This document shows positions 10,498 to 22,573 of a stretch of 64,000 nucleotides of DNA, piece after piece; within the stretch, counting starts at the first letter, position 1; the number at the start of each line of letters is the position of its first letter. This DNA is from Labyrinthula sp. Ha (taxonomy: Eukaryota > Sar > Bigyra > Labyrinthulida > Labyrinthulaceae), in assembly GCA_015227615.1 (NCBI GenBank), contig JAALGZ010000008.1, forward strand, positions 558,001 through 622,000. The letters are read 5' to 3'. The notes under the pieces are model-generated. The model was not told the origin of the DNA. It did not search any database and saw only the letters and a list, made by a program, of their open reading frames with translations. Made by a program: the position numbers and the translations under genes.

Positions 10498-11690
10498 GTG
10501 AGATGTCCTTTTCCTGTTCGGTGCATTAAACCCCTTATTCGCAATCTTTGAGAATGTTTCTTGTCTTTCTCAAGCAGAAAACTTGATAATGAACTTGTTT
10601 GCTGTATAATCTTGACTTCCTCTACTGAGAAAAACTTGTCTTCAGTGGAAATAGTTTTGACGACGTGATCTAAACAAAGATTGGCCAAGTGTTGGATAAA
10701 CTCCTTTGGTATTTTCTCCGCCCATTGGTTATAGAGGAACCTCTCGATTTGCGCCTCCAAATTAGAAAGTATCAATAAGAAATTTGAACACCTTCTGTTC
10801 TGTTCCAATACGTTAATCATCCAATATTCAAAAGTTTTTAACACAGGTTCTTTTTGAATTTTTTTAACGAATAAATCGCTTCCCCAAAACACATTTAAAG
10901 AAACGGTTAAATATTCGGAAATAACTTGATGCCACCAAAACTATCCGTTAAACAAAATAAAGAAAATACTGCTGGAATATAAAGGGCTTCTCCATCTGTT
11001 AAAGTTGTCTCCCAAAGCTGCACTTGGTTGAAACGAGAAAATTTTGAAGTTTCTTGATCGAACAGTACTTGGCTTTGTACTGTCCTGCCAAAAGAACCAA
11101 GAGGATTCGGATAGAGTTCATGCAGATATTCCGGGGAACAAATCCTTACGTTCTTTCTTCCTTTGACTACAATTAGGAGCCCGTCATCCGGATCGAAGTG
11201 GCAAAATTCGTAGTGTCTTTGAGGGGCTATCCAAAGAAAAGGACCTATGAATAAGGAGTGTAACGAGTTGGACCTTTATGGACTTTTTTTATGAAAGTGG
11301 GAAGAGTTACTTCTGATACAAGTTCAGGAAGCGCTTTCTTTATATTGCAAGCTGCTAAGTAGAACTTTTTTGCTTTGTTGGTACTCACTTGATCAATGTC
11401 TTTATATGAAAATAATGTAGAAACTTACATTGGGACAATGGCATTTTGTGGATAGGAACTCTTGTTCCATCCTTGTATTCTTTCTTATGAACATCTGTGC
11501 GAACAATGACTTCATTATGACCAGATTTTTTCAGTAGTGTTTGCAAAGTCCACGACAAGTATTTCTTATTTGAAGTTGTAAACTTGAAGGGCAAGTTTTC
11601 TGCTAATTTTTTCTCTATTTCAAGTACTTTGTATTCGTCAATGAAGGGAATAGAGTTCATATTAGTTGGTAAAAGTGGTTTTGTTTCCAT
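10494..11690 (-). CDS. JmjC/cupin_8-type Fe(II)/2-oxoglutarate hydroxylase, 4 exons, 369 aa
   Basis: The spliced CDS is exons 11429-11690, 11274-11399, 10970-11244 and 10494-10940. The three introns (11400-11428, 11245-11273, 10941-10969) are each exactly 29 nt, and all phases agree. Exon 3 carries the cupin core: LWIAPQRHYEFCHFDPDDGL holds the metal-binding H-x-D, followed by VVKGRKNVRICSPEYLHELYP and then GEALYIPA. The junction to exon 4 restores FWWHQV, supplying the distal iron-binding His. This H-x-D...H layout with GD/E-x-L-x-IP and WWH is that of the JMJD5/JMJD7/tRNA-wybutosine TYW5-like hydroxylases, which hydroxylate proteins or RNA using 2-oxoglutarate. I cannot say which subfamily. 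The C-terminal 120 residues are helical and variable. Without splicing the catalytic residues would fall in separate frames, so the domain match supports the exon model. Confidence 0.85.
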
Positions 11691-13699
11691 TTGTGGGTGA
11701 ATGAAATTTATTTAGATTGTTTTTGGTGATTCGTGAAAATTTGTTGCTTTTTCATAGACTTGGTAATACCATATTGATTTTTATTAACATAGTACATAGA
11801 GTATTCCTTTTTTTAAAGACCAGCTTCTTTCAGACTACTTATTCCTATTGGGTCTTTCACCCTATGGGCCATATGACCCTGGATCTTCCGAAAAGAAAAA
11901 ATAAGCAAAAAGTGAACGCAGAAGCATTACAAAAGGTGGAAGTAACCGAAAATATCATATAAGCGTGAAACAAGATCAATGAACCCTAAACCGATGATCC
12001 ACACTCAAACCAATGTTTGAAGTTTTATAAAAGACTCTTTCTAGGGATTTTGATGAAGTGCAGCCTTTTTCTACCAAATTTAGTGGTGGAACCAAATAGA
12101 GTTGTAAAATCACCTTTAGGGTTTTGTACAGATTAATGTTTGTTGTGTCTATAAATAGTTTACCTAGAGTTAGAGTACCAAGCTACCCTATAGCAAAATA
12201 TCCCTATATATAAGAAATTTGGACAAAGACTAAGGGTGTAGCAATCAATAGAATCATAGCCAGAGATAAATTTTCCAATCATCGAAAAATCAATAGAACA
12301 CATACAAAGGTTTCAAGTGAAGAAGAAAAATAACTAAAAGGGAAACATTCCATAAAACATTAAGGAATGTAGAAGGGAAGAAAAGGTCATAAATACAAAT
12401 AATAATATTCAATCCAGTATTAAATCAGCCAAATTAGTTTCCAGCTTACAGCCAAGGGGCAATTCCTATCTTACAACTATAAAAATTACATACAAGAAGC
12501 TTCTAAAGGGTCAAATAGATACATGAACACATACAAGAGAGTTGTAACTCTCAGCTCTGCTACTAACGACAGTATAAGAGAAGATATCAAATCTTAACTT
12601 CATTTGCATTGCCGAAAGTGTAGGCATTCTTAGTCAATCAGAGCTCGCTAGATCTATGTCAGTCGGTTAATAACTTATAATTGGGCGGTCTACTTGCTTT
12701 GCGTAAGATCCTCTTGCCCAGTAATTTTCATATATCTCAAGAACCTCAGTCTGAAGATCATCAAACTGTTCCTACTTTAAAGCTTCTACGCTACTTTTCC
12801 TTCTTCTCTGCCAGCCTGTTAATGTAGGGTTTCCGCTGCCATTAATATAGCTCAAATTCATGGAAAGGGGTGACTATTTCCTTTTAGACATATTTGGGTC
12901 TCTTTACTCAGAAGCTGTTTCTTATTTCTTATGAAACAAATGCATTGTTCAGATTTACTCTTTAACTTTACGACGTCCTATTGAACTCATCTCTTAAACC
13001 CCTCGCTTTGAACGTTTTCCTTGACATTGTGTATATGACACTTAATTTAGATGTAATGTGGCCTCTACATAGATTTTCTTGTTCTTCCTGAAATAACTTC
13101 CTTGGTCTTTTTAGCTTCCATATTATGTGTCTCCCGGCCAATTATTAAACTATATCCTGGTTTTAGCATTTATTGAGAAAACAATGTATAAGTAAGCCCT
13201 TTTGTATCTTTTGTAAAAACTGAGTTAAGGGTATTGATAAACTCGGCATTTGCAAGACTACGGTAGATAACGGGCATATTGGCTTATTAAGGCAATTCAA
13301 TTGGCACTGTCAACCCTATGGGGTTTTATCTTTTTACTGTATCATTTAATTCTGAGTTTTGTACTGCTAATAATTGAAACCTTATTTAAATTCCTCAAAA
13401 TATTTTAGAAAATTATTTAAGAAGTTTCTCCCTACCCCCTATCTACTGACCAATTGTTATGGCTACCAGTATCATTCTAAAACTATAGACTTTCTTCAAC
13501 CTCTCTGGTAACTTACTTCCCTATATAAAATTTTCATGTTATACTAAGAGCTCTTCAAAGAATAACCCAATTTTCTGAGCTCTATAAAATTTATTAGTAG
13601 TAAGGTTAGATACTTCACAAGGGATCACTTCCAAATATCAGTTTGAATAATATTACTTTATCTATTTGGTTCAATCCTTGTCTCCTTGTTGTGTGAACA

Positions 13700-15700
13700 A
13701 GTGTTACACAATGTTTGGAAGCTTTATTTGACACTATTATCTTTTAGTACCTCCGATTACATATTATTAAGTTATATGATGGGTGCCCGTGCGAACTTTT
13801 TTAATTGGGTTTACTTAATTATCTCTTTAACAAATCTTTTTAGTCATTCTACTTCATTGTTGGAGTAAGGAAGGTATCGGGGCCCCAACTGGTGCTACTT
13901 ATTTTTCATTTTCCTAGGACATGAAGTATTTATTAGCAACAAATTTGAATTCCTATTCCAGTGTTTGTCCAAAAGATACTATTATGATTTTATAAGAAGT
14001 ATCTATAACATATAAATATGTTCTACGACTTCATTGCTTTTCCACTTCTGGCACTTGGAGTTAATATGACGTTTTCTCTATGTATTTTATATCTCTAACC
14101 ATCTTAATAGGTCCATTTGAAGCAACCCTAACTTCTTTCAAAAGGTGCTTTAAATTTTTGTATATGAAGCTGTAGCTTCTTCCTGACTATGAAAAAATTC
14201 ATCTTCTAAAGGTTCAGCGATGCTTACTTCAGGATATATGTCGATTTTGGTTCTAAGAATATTTCTTTATGTTGTATTCCCTCATTGTAGTAGTTCTGTT
14301 GGTTGTATTATTTCCAGTCCTATTAGAGCTTTTCACAAGCGAAGGTTACAGGTACATTTTCCTAGTTTAGTATATTCCCCACATATTCATTTCTATATTT
14401 TTTCCTGTGCCCCATTTCTTACAGTAGATATATCTTTTTCTTCTTTGTTGTGACCCCATTTGATTCCTATTTCTATTGTTTTTCAAGTAGATTAAAAGAA
14501 TTAATTTTCAAGCCATAAGCTATGAAATAAAATAGATTGAAAATTCAATGATAAATATTATCTGAGGGATCTACTAAGTGTCAAGCATTTGGTGTTTTAA
14601 TATTCTCACCGATAATTATGTATACTATGCCAAAATCATCTGTTCACAAAAAAATATTGTTTTGCTCAGATCTATAATCATCTGAAACCACTATCTAATA
14701 GATTATAATATTCCTCCATATACCGTTATGCTGGCATTGGGGTCCTTCCATTTTTCTTCAGTCATTCTATGACATCCATGACGAATATTGCTTCAAGTTC
14801 TTTCTACTTGTCTCAAGGTATGCAAAATGTTAATATCTTCTGGAAATAATTGTCATCAACATGGATATATATATAAATAGCAAGTATTACATGGTTTGTC
14901 AGCAGCTTCTATTTGAGAATCTCGATTTTAGCCAGTTGGTAAGCCGGATAGGGTATACACATATGTCCATATTTTGAACAAGGCGGCAATTCTAATTTCA
15001 AAATAAAAACTTTAAACTAGTTTCTTTGCAGGTAACTTCAGTGGATATGTCGTTACTTTCTGTTTTTCTTGTTATTTTTTTATTTGTTCATTTTACGATT
15101 TCACATTTTAGGTTTTATAGCGAATGGAGATAATTTTGTTATGACTGAAATGGTAACTTTCAAACAGTATTAGTTATTAAAATATATGTTTTTAAACTTA
15201 CGGATCAAAGTAATAATAATACATAATAAAGAGTTGAATCCACAATTTCTTAGCTTTGTCGAATTTTATTGGATTGGTAAAAATGATGCAGCGGCTGTTC
15301 AATGTATAAGGCTTTGAAAGAATCATGCAATAATGGGTACATATAGATGCCCTGAGTACATGTTTAAGTAAAACATATAATGAAATCTTTATCTAAGTGT
15401 TGACCCATACAAAAAGAATATAAGATATCTTCTAATGCAAAAATTGAATGTTATTGTGTTTTATGAGAACCCAATTGAGGTCCCTACTTAGAAGCCCTCT
15501 CTAGATACAAGTATACAATCACGCTTGGACAACGGTAGATGTTATAAAGAACCCAGAAACAACTATTTCCCCAAGAAAACGTTAAAAAAATATCAGAAAT
15601 TTCAAAAGGCATGATGTATTTTTTATTATTTAATCCGGTTGAGAAGCAATGTAGTAAACTTAGCCAAACTCGGAGTACCAATTAAAAAAATGGCCACGTC
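13700..15700 (-). mobile_element. fossil Ty3/gypsy-like LTR retrotransposon (broken)
   Basis: On the minus strand at about 15.48-15.68 kb a frame resembles the reverse-transcriptase palm: a MPF motif, a TF pair at the family's usual spacing, then a VIVYL strand where the YxDD region is expected. At about 13.75-14.2 kb, in the same orientation and at the right distance downstream, traces resemble an integrase core with an NNEVE-type motif. The order RT then integrase is that of Ty3/gypsy. The element is heavily decayed with many breaks and is old. I could not define terminal repeats, so the ends are those of the visible core. Low-to-moderate certainty. Confidence 0.35.
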
Positions 15701-18700
15701 TATAAATGGACTTTCAGCAAAAACGTTGCCAATGACATAATTTCAAATGAAATCAAAAACCCAATGTATGCGAAACTTTCTACAATTTGAGTTTAACATT
15801 CATAACATTTTAAATTGTATTTTTTATTTGACAAGACACATAAAATGCAGCAGCGAGAAATACTACAATGAGTAATAGAAAGATCTCAATAAATCCACCG
15901 AGAAGAATCAAAGCAAGTTAAAATGGTAATTTAAAAGATGAGTGGCTTACCAAAATGTATTTCTATTTTAATTTAAAAACAGAGAATAACCTTAGCAGAG
16001 ACTCAACTACTATGGTATTTCATATAAAAGTGGGGCCAAGATCATCTATTGGCACCATCATAGAATAAGGTTTTGCCCCTGGTATCAGCGGAAATGATAG
16101 CTCTCAAGCAACCAATACGTAAAGAATTTGACTTATCAACAAGAATATGGTTCTTACCTTGAAAATTGAACAGCCAAAATTAGAGGTATAAGAGCAAGAC
16201 ATAAATCGATTTTCAGAAGAAAGAAGTAGGTCTTAAATCCTTCATTTAGCTTGTAATCATTCTGGGTACGATTAAAATTGTTTATTTAAACTGCAAGGTA
16301 TATTTACTTTCAGATGAATTTTGTATTATATTACAATCGCTTCAATAAAGTTAATTCCTTTGCAAAATAAGTTGCACAACAAAAGTCAACCAGATGTTTT
16401 ACCGTATATTGCACTTGAATCAGTTAGTATTGTTGTCGTACTGAACCAGGCCTGAACATACTTGTATTCTTCTATCACCCCTTTATTGTATCTTTTCTTG
16501 TGGCAAAAATTTTGTCTTCAAGCGTTCTTATACATTCTTATCCAATTGTTGTGTTTGATTCCGATTTATGACTCGATATTAGAAACTAATAACACATTTG
16601 ATTAACCAAATTGGTGTTGTAATATGTTCTTACTTACAAATTCATAAGCCAAGTACCTATGTCACACACTTGAAGGGGTCCGAGATCACTTCTGAACTTA
16701 TTCGCATTCAGTACAAATAGCATTACACCAATATGGACTCCTCCTCCATTATTTTATATTTGTATTTCATAAATCTATTGGATTCTAACTATATCTCAAT
16801 ATATCCATAATAAGAGCTATCTAAATAAATAACCAGATAACACAGGTCTATATCAACATGTTACATTTGTCTAAAGTATCAGTTTTCTACAATAAAGGTC
16901 TCCTAAGTAATTTTTGGTATTCTATGTTGTTACTATTCAACATACTATTCGAATCGACTATTATTCGCTTGTTTTGCTACAAAATTTCTAATTGGAAACC
17001 ATTGCACAGTTTTGAAACGTGTTATATGTTTGAGAGTATGTGTAAAAAGTCGTAACCTGTACATACAATTTACATGTGTGTTCCGAGGTAAAAAGTTGAA
17101 TTCTGGACTTGAAATTATATTTCCATTGATAGAATCATAACCATGGAATGAACAACGCTTTGCAAATTTCTATTCTCATAAATAATTTTTTATCACAAAA
17201 TCTAGTTAAATTAAAAATGTTACACTTTTCATTCATAGCATTAAATTTGAATGTATAAGTGTATGTTTGCGATAAGAATGACAAAAACAAAAAACTCTTT
17301 TTACTCGATTTTAATGAACTCCTAAATTTAAACAACAATTGAATAATACATTTATTACTATAAACGAACCAGGATCGTAACCTCTCAATTTTTGCAGCCA
17401 ATTGAGATTTGAACCACTTTCAAAACAGCATCCGCAACAGTAAATTCAAGGACATGATATGATGTATAAATATCAAGGATATGTCTTGTCTATAGAAGTT
17501 GAAATGCTTCTAAATAAACTTATCCGTAAGAAATTACTATAAAAATCCTATTAGTACAGATGAATGGTATTTCTAAATAAAAACAAAGCCCAAATCTTAC
17601 GCAATCAGACAAATATAGACCAATATCTTTCTAAGCAAAAGTTACTAGGTTTTTGTCAGTATTTTATCACAAAGTTTGAGCCAATAGTGTTGTTAACTGT
17701 TTTTCACTGTCAAGTTTAATTCATATTAAGTTGGAGAAATGTAAAAAAACTTGACTAACAAGAGCACACATTCTTACAAAATGAGCATCAAATTTTGCGA
17801 CTGCCATTTAGCTCTGGAAAGATTTCTGAGTACTGTAACCATAAGTTCATTATCACAGAATTGAACGTGACGGAATTGCCAGGGGTGCTAAAAAGAGGTA
17901 TTATTTACCTTTTCCCACTTGCGAATATTAGCATGTACGTTGACAAAAGGTAAGTAAGTTGTTATGAAATTGTCAAGATGGATTACATGTACACAATTTG
18001 AATTCACTATTGGCCTATTCCTTCCTACAATCTATCCTAAGCAGATCAATAAATATTAAATTTATTGAAATTTGTCACTGAAAGAGTTTTCTAATGTTTC
18101 TGATCTGTGTTGATGATGTCCTATCATACAATCCACTTCTTTATTTTTTCAAAAAAAATGTTCTTAGCTATGAGGTTTTATTACAATAAGTTATGAATAA
18201 CATCAAAATTATATTATAAAAACAAGAAAATACAGTTTCCTGTAGACCAGAACTAGCAATGGATATGAGGTACTTATTTCAGGTGCACTAGCAAAGCAGT
18301 AGTACCATACTGAATAAGTATGTAGAACAACTACCAGGAATTTTGGTTTAAACATCAACCACAACAGAACAACATTTACTTTCGTCCCTTGTTCAATTAA
18401 GTTAACTCACAAGTTTGTTTAAGTGTGTGTTGGTAAAATTGTCTGTGTTTATCGTTACAAGGATTGAAAAGGGGGGTTACCAAAGCATAAGGCTTTCTAC
18501 AATCATATCCTCCAGTGCTTAGACTCTGGAACAAACAATTATCAGTAACGAATAATATACCAGGACTTTGGAAGTCTAAAGAAAGAATCAATCTGATAAT
18601 TACGAAGATCACAACCCATTACCACTCTAGTTAGACTCATTTATGGTGTTCTTTTTTTTTGCCTAATTCTGTGTTCATTGCTCTTTCAATGGTCAACTAG

Positions 18701-19995
18701 TTGAGGCACCATTTGGAAATTCCGGGTAATTACAAAACTACGTAAAGTGATTATAATTGTGGTTGGAACCATTAGCATGTGCAATTAAGATAAATAAATT
18801 TTGTGAAATACTCAGGACTTACAGCTTGCAAGTTGTGGTTCAAATGAAGGAGGTAACAACATGATTAAGAAATTTATTTTTCTATAATAGAAAGCACCTC
18901 TTTTTTATAACAAATTTGTTATATATTTATCTTTATGAATAGTTTTTGGTTAGTCAACTCTCAACCTGCTACATTGATTACTTGGATGTATTATTACCGG
19001 TATTGGTCGTTACAGTGGGTTTGAAGATCTAGATATCTGAGGGCATAAGGATACCTCCTTCGCGGTAAATGACGGTGCTGGCATTACATTATGGAAACTC
19101 TAGAGAAACTTAACCGGTTCACCACTGTTAGCTACTGTTAGTTAGTACATGCCTTAAACCAAATCATCATAAAGGAAGCAATGTTATGAAACTAGCTCAA
19201 GGATTGCCATCCTCTTTTACAGCTTTTCCTTATTGCCTCCTCTATTTTTCTTAGCTTAGGTAGCCCTTTTTCCTGAATATATTCTGTTAGCCTTATTTAG
19301 CTTTTGGGTAAAGTATCTTTTATTTAAATTCTTTCGCATAATCTACTCTTAAAAATAGTCAAAGTTAGTTTTTTAACACCACTTTAAATTTCTCAAGAAT
19401 ATTTCTTGTTTTTTTTTAATTTTCTGAGGCACGCTATTTAGGAACAAAGGCACCGAAAAAATCTATAAATTCTGTTTTTATAGTTGACATAACAGATTAT
19501 TGCCTTTTGTAAGTAACTAGTTGAGCTAGCTAAATTGGTTTCTCCATAGTTCCTGCCCAAGTAACACTGAAGAGTGCCAGCAAATGATGTTTATCGAAAG
19601 ATTTTTCTTGTTAGAGAAGAATGATAAGTACCGTTCTATACCTGTGCTTCGCCAAGTAAGTTTGAGCAAAAGCTTGATACCGAGGATGAAATGTTCCATT
19701 TCATCCGCCTAGGTATTCACATTGTTGGTACAAAATTTACTTCCTGGTGATAGCTCCATCTAAGCTTGGGTAGGCAGCGGAACACTCAGCCCAAACTTAT
19801 TAAAATAAGAATTTCCGTTCAAAATAGCTTATCTCGTATTGATTTTATTCCATGTAGCTGCGAAAAACTCCTTGATTTATTCTTAGCATGGGTTCAATTC
19901 TCACGAAGGAAAGAATTTCAAGAATATCCATGGTGTAGCCTTACTGCTGCACACTATTTCACTCTGAATATTGTATTTTGATTTTTATGTTGCCA

Positions 19996-20475
19996 TTAGG
20001 GATCTGATTGAATTTATTGATAGTTCATCAATGAAAAAGTTTCCTCTATTTTGCTTATTGATTGAACCTGATAATTCCCCAACCATTTTGATAGGTTCTT
20101 GATTATCAAGTGATTGTCAATACAAGACTGTCCTACAAGGCCATGGGCGAAACAGTCAAGATATTACTTTTCTACTTTTGTATCATACACAAAACCTCCA
20201 AAAATTAGCCACATGGCCTAACCACATCCTATTACCGGAGTATTCCCATGTCATGTGGCCAGTGTTTAAAGATTCTTATACCGTGCAAAAGATATGTAAG
20301 CAATTTCTGGCAATGTAGAACAGGATCGCTTAGCCCATCCTTGCTATTGATAATCAGAATTATTTGATACAAATTAATAACCCAAATCATTTATTGATAT
20401 TCAGAATTAAAATAATTATCAAATAATTATTGATAATTCTTATCAAATCCGGTGGCTAGTTGCCACTAGAAAACG
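19996..20475 (+). repeat. dispersed repeat family 1, copy B (MITE-like)
   Basis: This is the partner of the 4905-5397 copy, in opposite orientation. It begins with CCATTAGGGATCTGATTG and ends with TTGATAATTCTTATC AAATCC; reversed, that end resembles the beginning. Internal sequence is diverged from copy A apart from the ends and the CCCAAAT / TCAGAAT landmarks. It lies just downstream of the phosphoglycerate mutase gene. Ends are approximate. Confidence 0.55.
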
Positions 20476-20574
20476 GTGAAATAGGCCCAGAGTAATAATG
20501 TTTATATTCTAAGCGCTTAAACATTATCTGTTCTGTTGTTAGTTTTTAGGATGAGCATCCAAACAAGAAAGAAA

Positions 20575-22323
20575 TCAAGAAAGGTCTGTCGATCTTATTA
20601 GAGAGGTTCCAGTCATCTCTTCAGGTTGTTCTACGCCTAGGCATTCCAATAAACTAGGAGCCAAGTCACATAATGCACCATCATTAACTTCATAGCTTCC
20701 CAAACTACCTGAAAAATCTCTTATCATGCAAGGAACTTTGTTCAAAGTATGTGCCTAAACATAATAAATTAAGATTCATATACAGTGTGCGGTTCATCAA
20801 TCTCGTAGTTCCACATTTGTTCACAGTTTCCGTGATCAGCAGTAACTATTATTGATCCATTTTGCTCTTCCACCACCTTTAACAATTTTCCAAGTCCTTC
20901 ATCCACCGCTTCACAAGCCTTTATTGCTGCATTAATATCTCCAGTATGTCCAACCATATCTATACTTAATCTCAACATAAGAAAATACCTGGATTAGCGT
21001 AATTTATCACTACCAAATTATACTCACCAGTTCCAATTGCTTTCACTAACTTCTCTGAAACTTCAGGAGCCGACATTTCAGGTTGTAAATCATAAGTTGC
21101 AACTTTTGGAGAAGGAACGAGAATCCTATCTTCATTTTCAAATGGTGTTTCACGACCGCCATTGAAAAAAAAAGTTACATGTGGATATTTTTCTGTTTCT
21201 GCGATTCTAAGCTGCTTCAATCCCTTATTCGCAACAACTTCACCAAGAGGTAATCTAATATCTTTTTCAGCAAACAATGTCGTCATATATTTATCGTGGT
21301 CATCAGAATATTTTACCATACCTAATTTAGCAGAAAGTTTATTTCCAACTCCATCAAAACTTACTTCATCTAAATATAAACTTTAAAAATGAATTCACCA
21401 TGCTGTATCTCCTCAGGAAAAAGCAAAGCTTTCAATATCTCTCTAGCTCTATCAGCTCGAAAATTCGCCATTATTAACCCATCACCTTGTTTTATACCTT
21501 CATAGCCTTTAACTACAGCAGGTATAATAAATTCATCTGTTTTATTATCTTCATAGCTCTTTTCTACAATATCCTTGGCAGATGCATAAACTTTGGCGTC
21601 AGAATTTTCACCATTTACTATAACATCATACGCTTGGTGTACTCTTTCCCATCTATTATCTCGATCCATAGCATAGTATCTTCCTGAAATACTTCCAAAC
21701 TTTATCATTCCAGAATCTAACCCACCTTCAATACTTCGTAAGAACTCTGGAAGAGAATGATCGGACAAAGTATCTTTTGGTGGAACGTCTCTTCCATCAG
21801 TAAAACCATGCAACACAACTTTTACCTCGTTCTTTGCACACTCGTTTGCCAAAGCTGCTATATGATGCTGCATAGCATGAACCCCACCTGGACTTAGCAA
21901 TCCCATTAAGTGGATTTTTCTATTAGCTTTTTTTACCTTTTCTAGAAAATTCTTGAGTTCAGGATTTTCGGCGAGTTTGTCTTGAGAGGAAGAATTTGGG
22001 TTCACAGCGGAATTAATTCGAAGAAGATCTTGTAGAATAACTCTACCAGCTCCAATATTCATGTGTCCAACTTCAGAGTTTCCAATTTGGCCTTTTGGAA
22101 GTCCTACGTGTTCTTCAGACGCATTTAGATAGTTAATCTGCTTCCGCTGTGAACAGAAAGAAAAAAGGGAATCATAGTTTGGTGTTTTAGCTTGAAGAAC
22201 ACTGTTATCCTCTTGAAATGGTCTAAATCCCCAACCATCAAGTATGCAAAGCACTGCAAGGCGCTTTGAAGGAGAATGGGCGCTTGCAACCGAAGAAAAT
22301 TTAGATATTGCTTTTTTCAACAT
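20575..22323 (-). CDS. 2,3-bisphosphoglycerate-independent phosphoglycerate mutase, 4 exons, 553 aa
   Basis: The enzyme interconverts 3- and 2-phosphoglycerate in lower glycolysis using two metal ions and a phosphoserine intermediate. Exons are 21399-22323, 20989-21369, 20784-20959 and 20575-20754; all three introns (21370-21398, 20960-20988, 20755-20783) are exactly 29 nt. Hallmarks read in order: metal-binding LDGWG (about residue 28), catalytic Ser83 in [24 protein letters not shown], the [13 protein letters not shown] substrate loop, [18 protein letters not shown] joined across the third exon boundary to DMVGHTGD, and TADHGN. HT|AHTLNK also restores a conserved stretch across an intron. 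The first ~18 residues ([18 protein letters not shown]) precede the catalytic core, are basic and Ser-rich and lack acidic residues, resembling a mitochondrial presequence. Length is normal for the family. Confidence 0.95.
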
Positions 22324-22336
22324 TTTGATTCTTAAG

Positions 22337-22573
22337 TTAGCATATATTTGAGGCCAAATGGCCCGAGTATGCTGTATTTTCGAGAAACCCAGAAAATTCG
22401 AGAAATCGATATTTCTTGAATGAATCGATATCGTATTTGTTCCCTGTATTAAAGCTAAACTGCATATGCAATTTTTGAGGCCTTTTCTTATTGTATGAGC
22501 TTGTTAGAACAACAATATACATTTGCAACAACAACAAAAGTATAATTAATAAATAAAACAATTGCTCTCTCAT
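22337..22573 (-). CDS. doubtful 78-aa ORF with N-terminal membrane anchor
   Basis: An ATG frame of 78 residues begins with a strong hydrophobic stretch (QLFYLLIILLLLLQMYIVVL) followed by a polar tail. It ends 13 bp before the phosphoglycerate mutase start codon on the same strand and in another frame. It may be a small membrane protein, an upstream ORF in the mutase leader, or chance. No family is recognised. Confidence 0.2.
   Translation of the reverse strand: MREQLFYLLIILLLLLQMYIVVLTSSYNKKRPQKLHMQFSFNTGNKYDIDSFKKYRFLEFSGFLENTAYSGHLASNIC

Larger units (their letters stand above)
11691..20574. other. 8.9-kb gene desert with a retroelement fossil and a MITE-like repeat
   Basis: No intact host gene was found. 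On the minus strand about 13.7-15.7 kb there are traces of a Ty3/gypsy-type element (separate entry). The interval ends with the second copy of repeat family 1. Elsewhere it is AT-rich with only short chance frames. A 70-codon open segment on the minus strand at 18400-18610 has a balanced composition but no start context or family that I know. Confidence 0.5.

Noticed and set aside
11979-11990. AACCCTAAACC resembling a plant/algal telomere unit.
   Set aside because: A single unit, not in an array.
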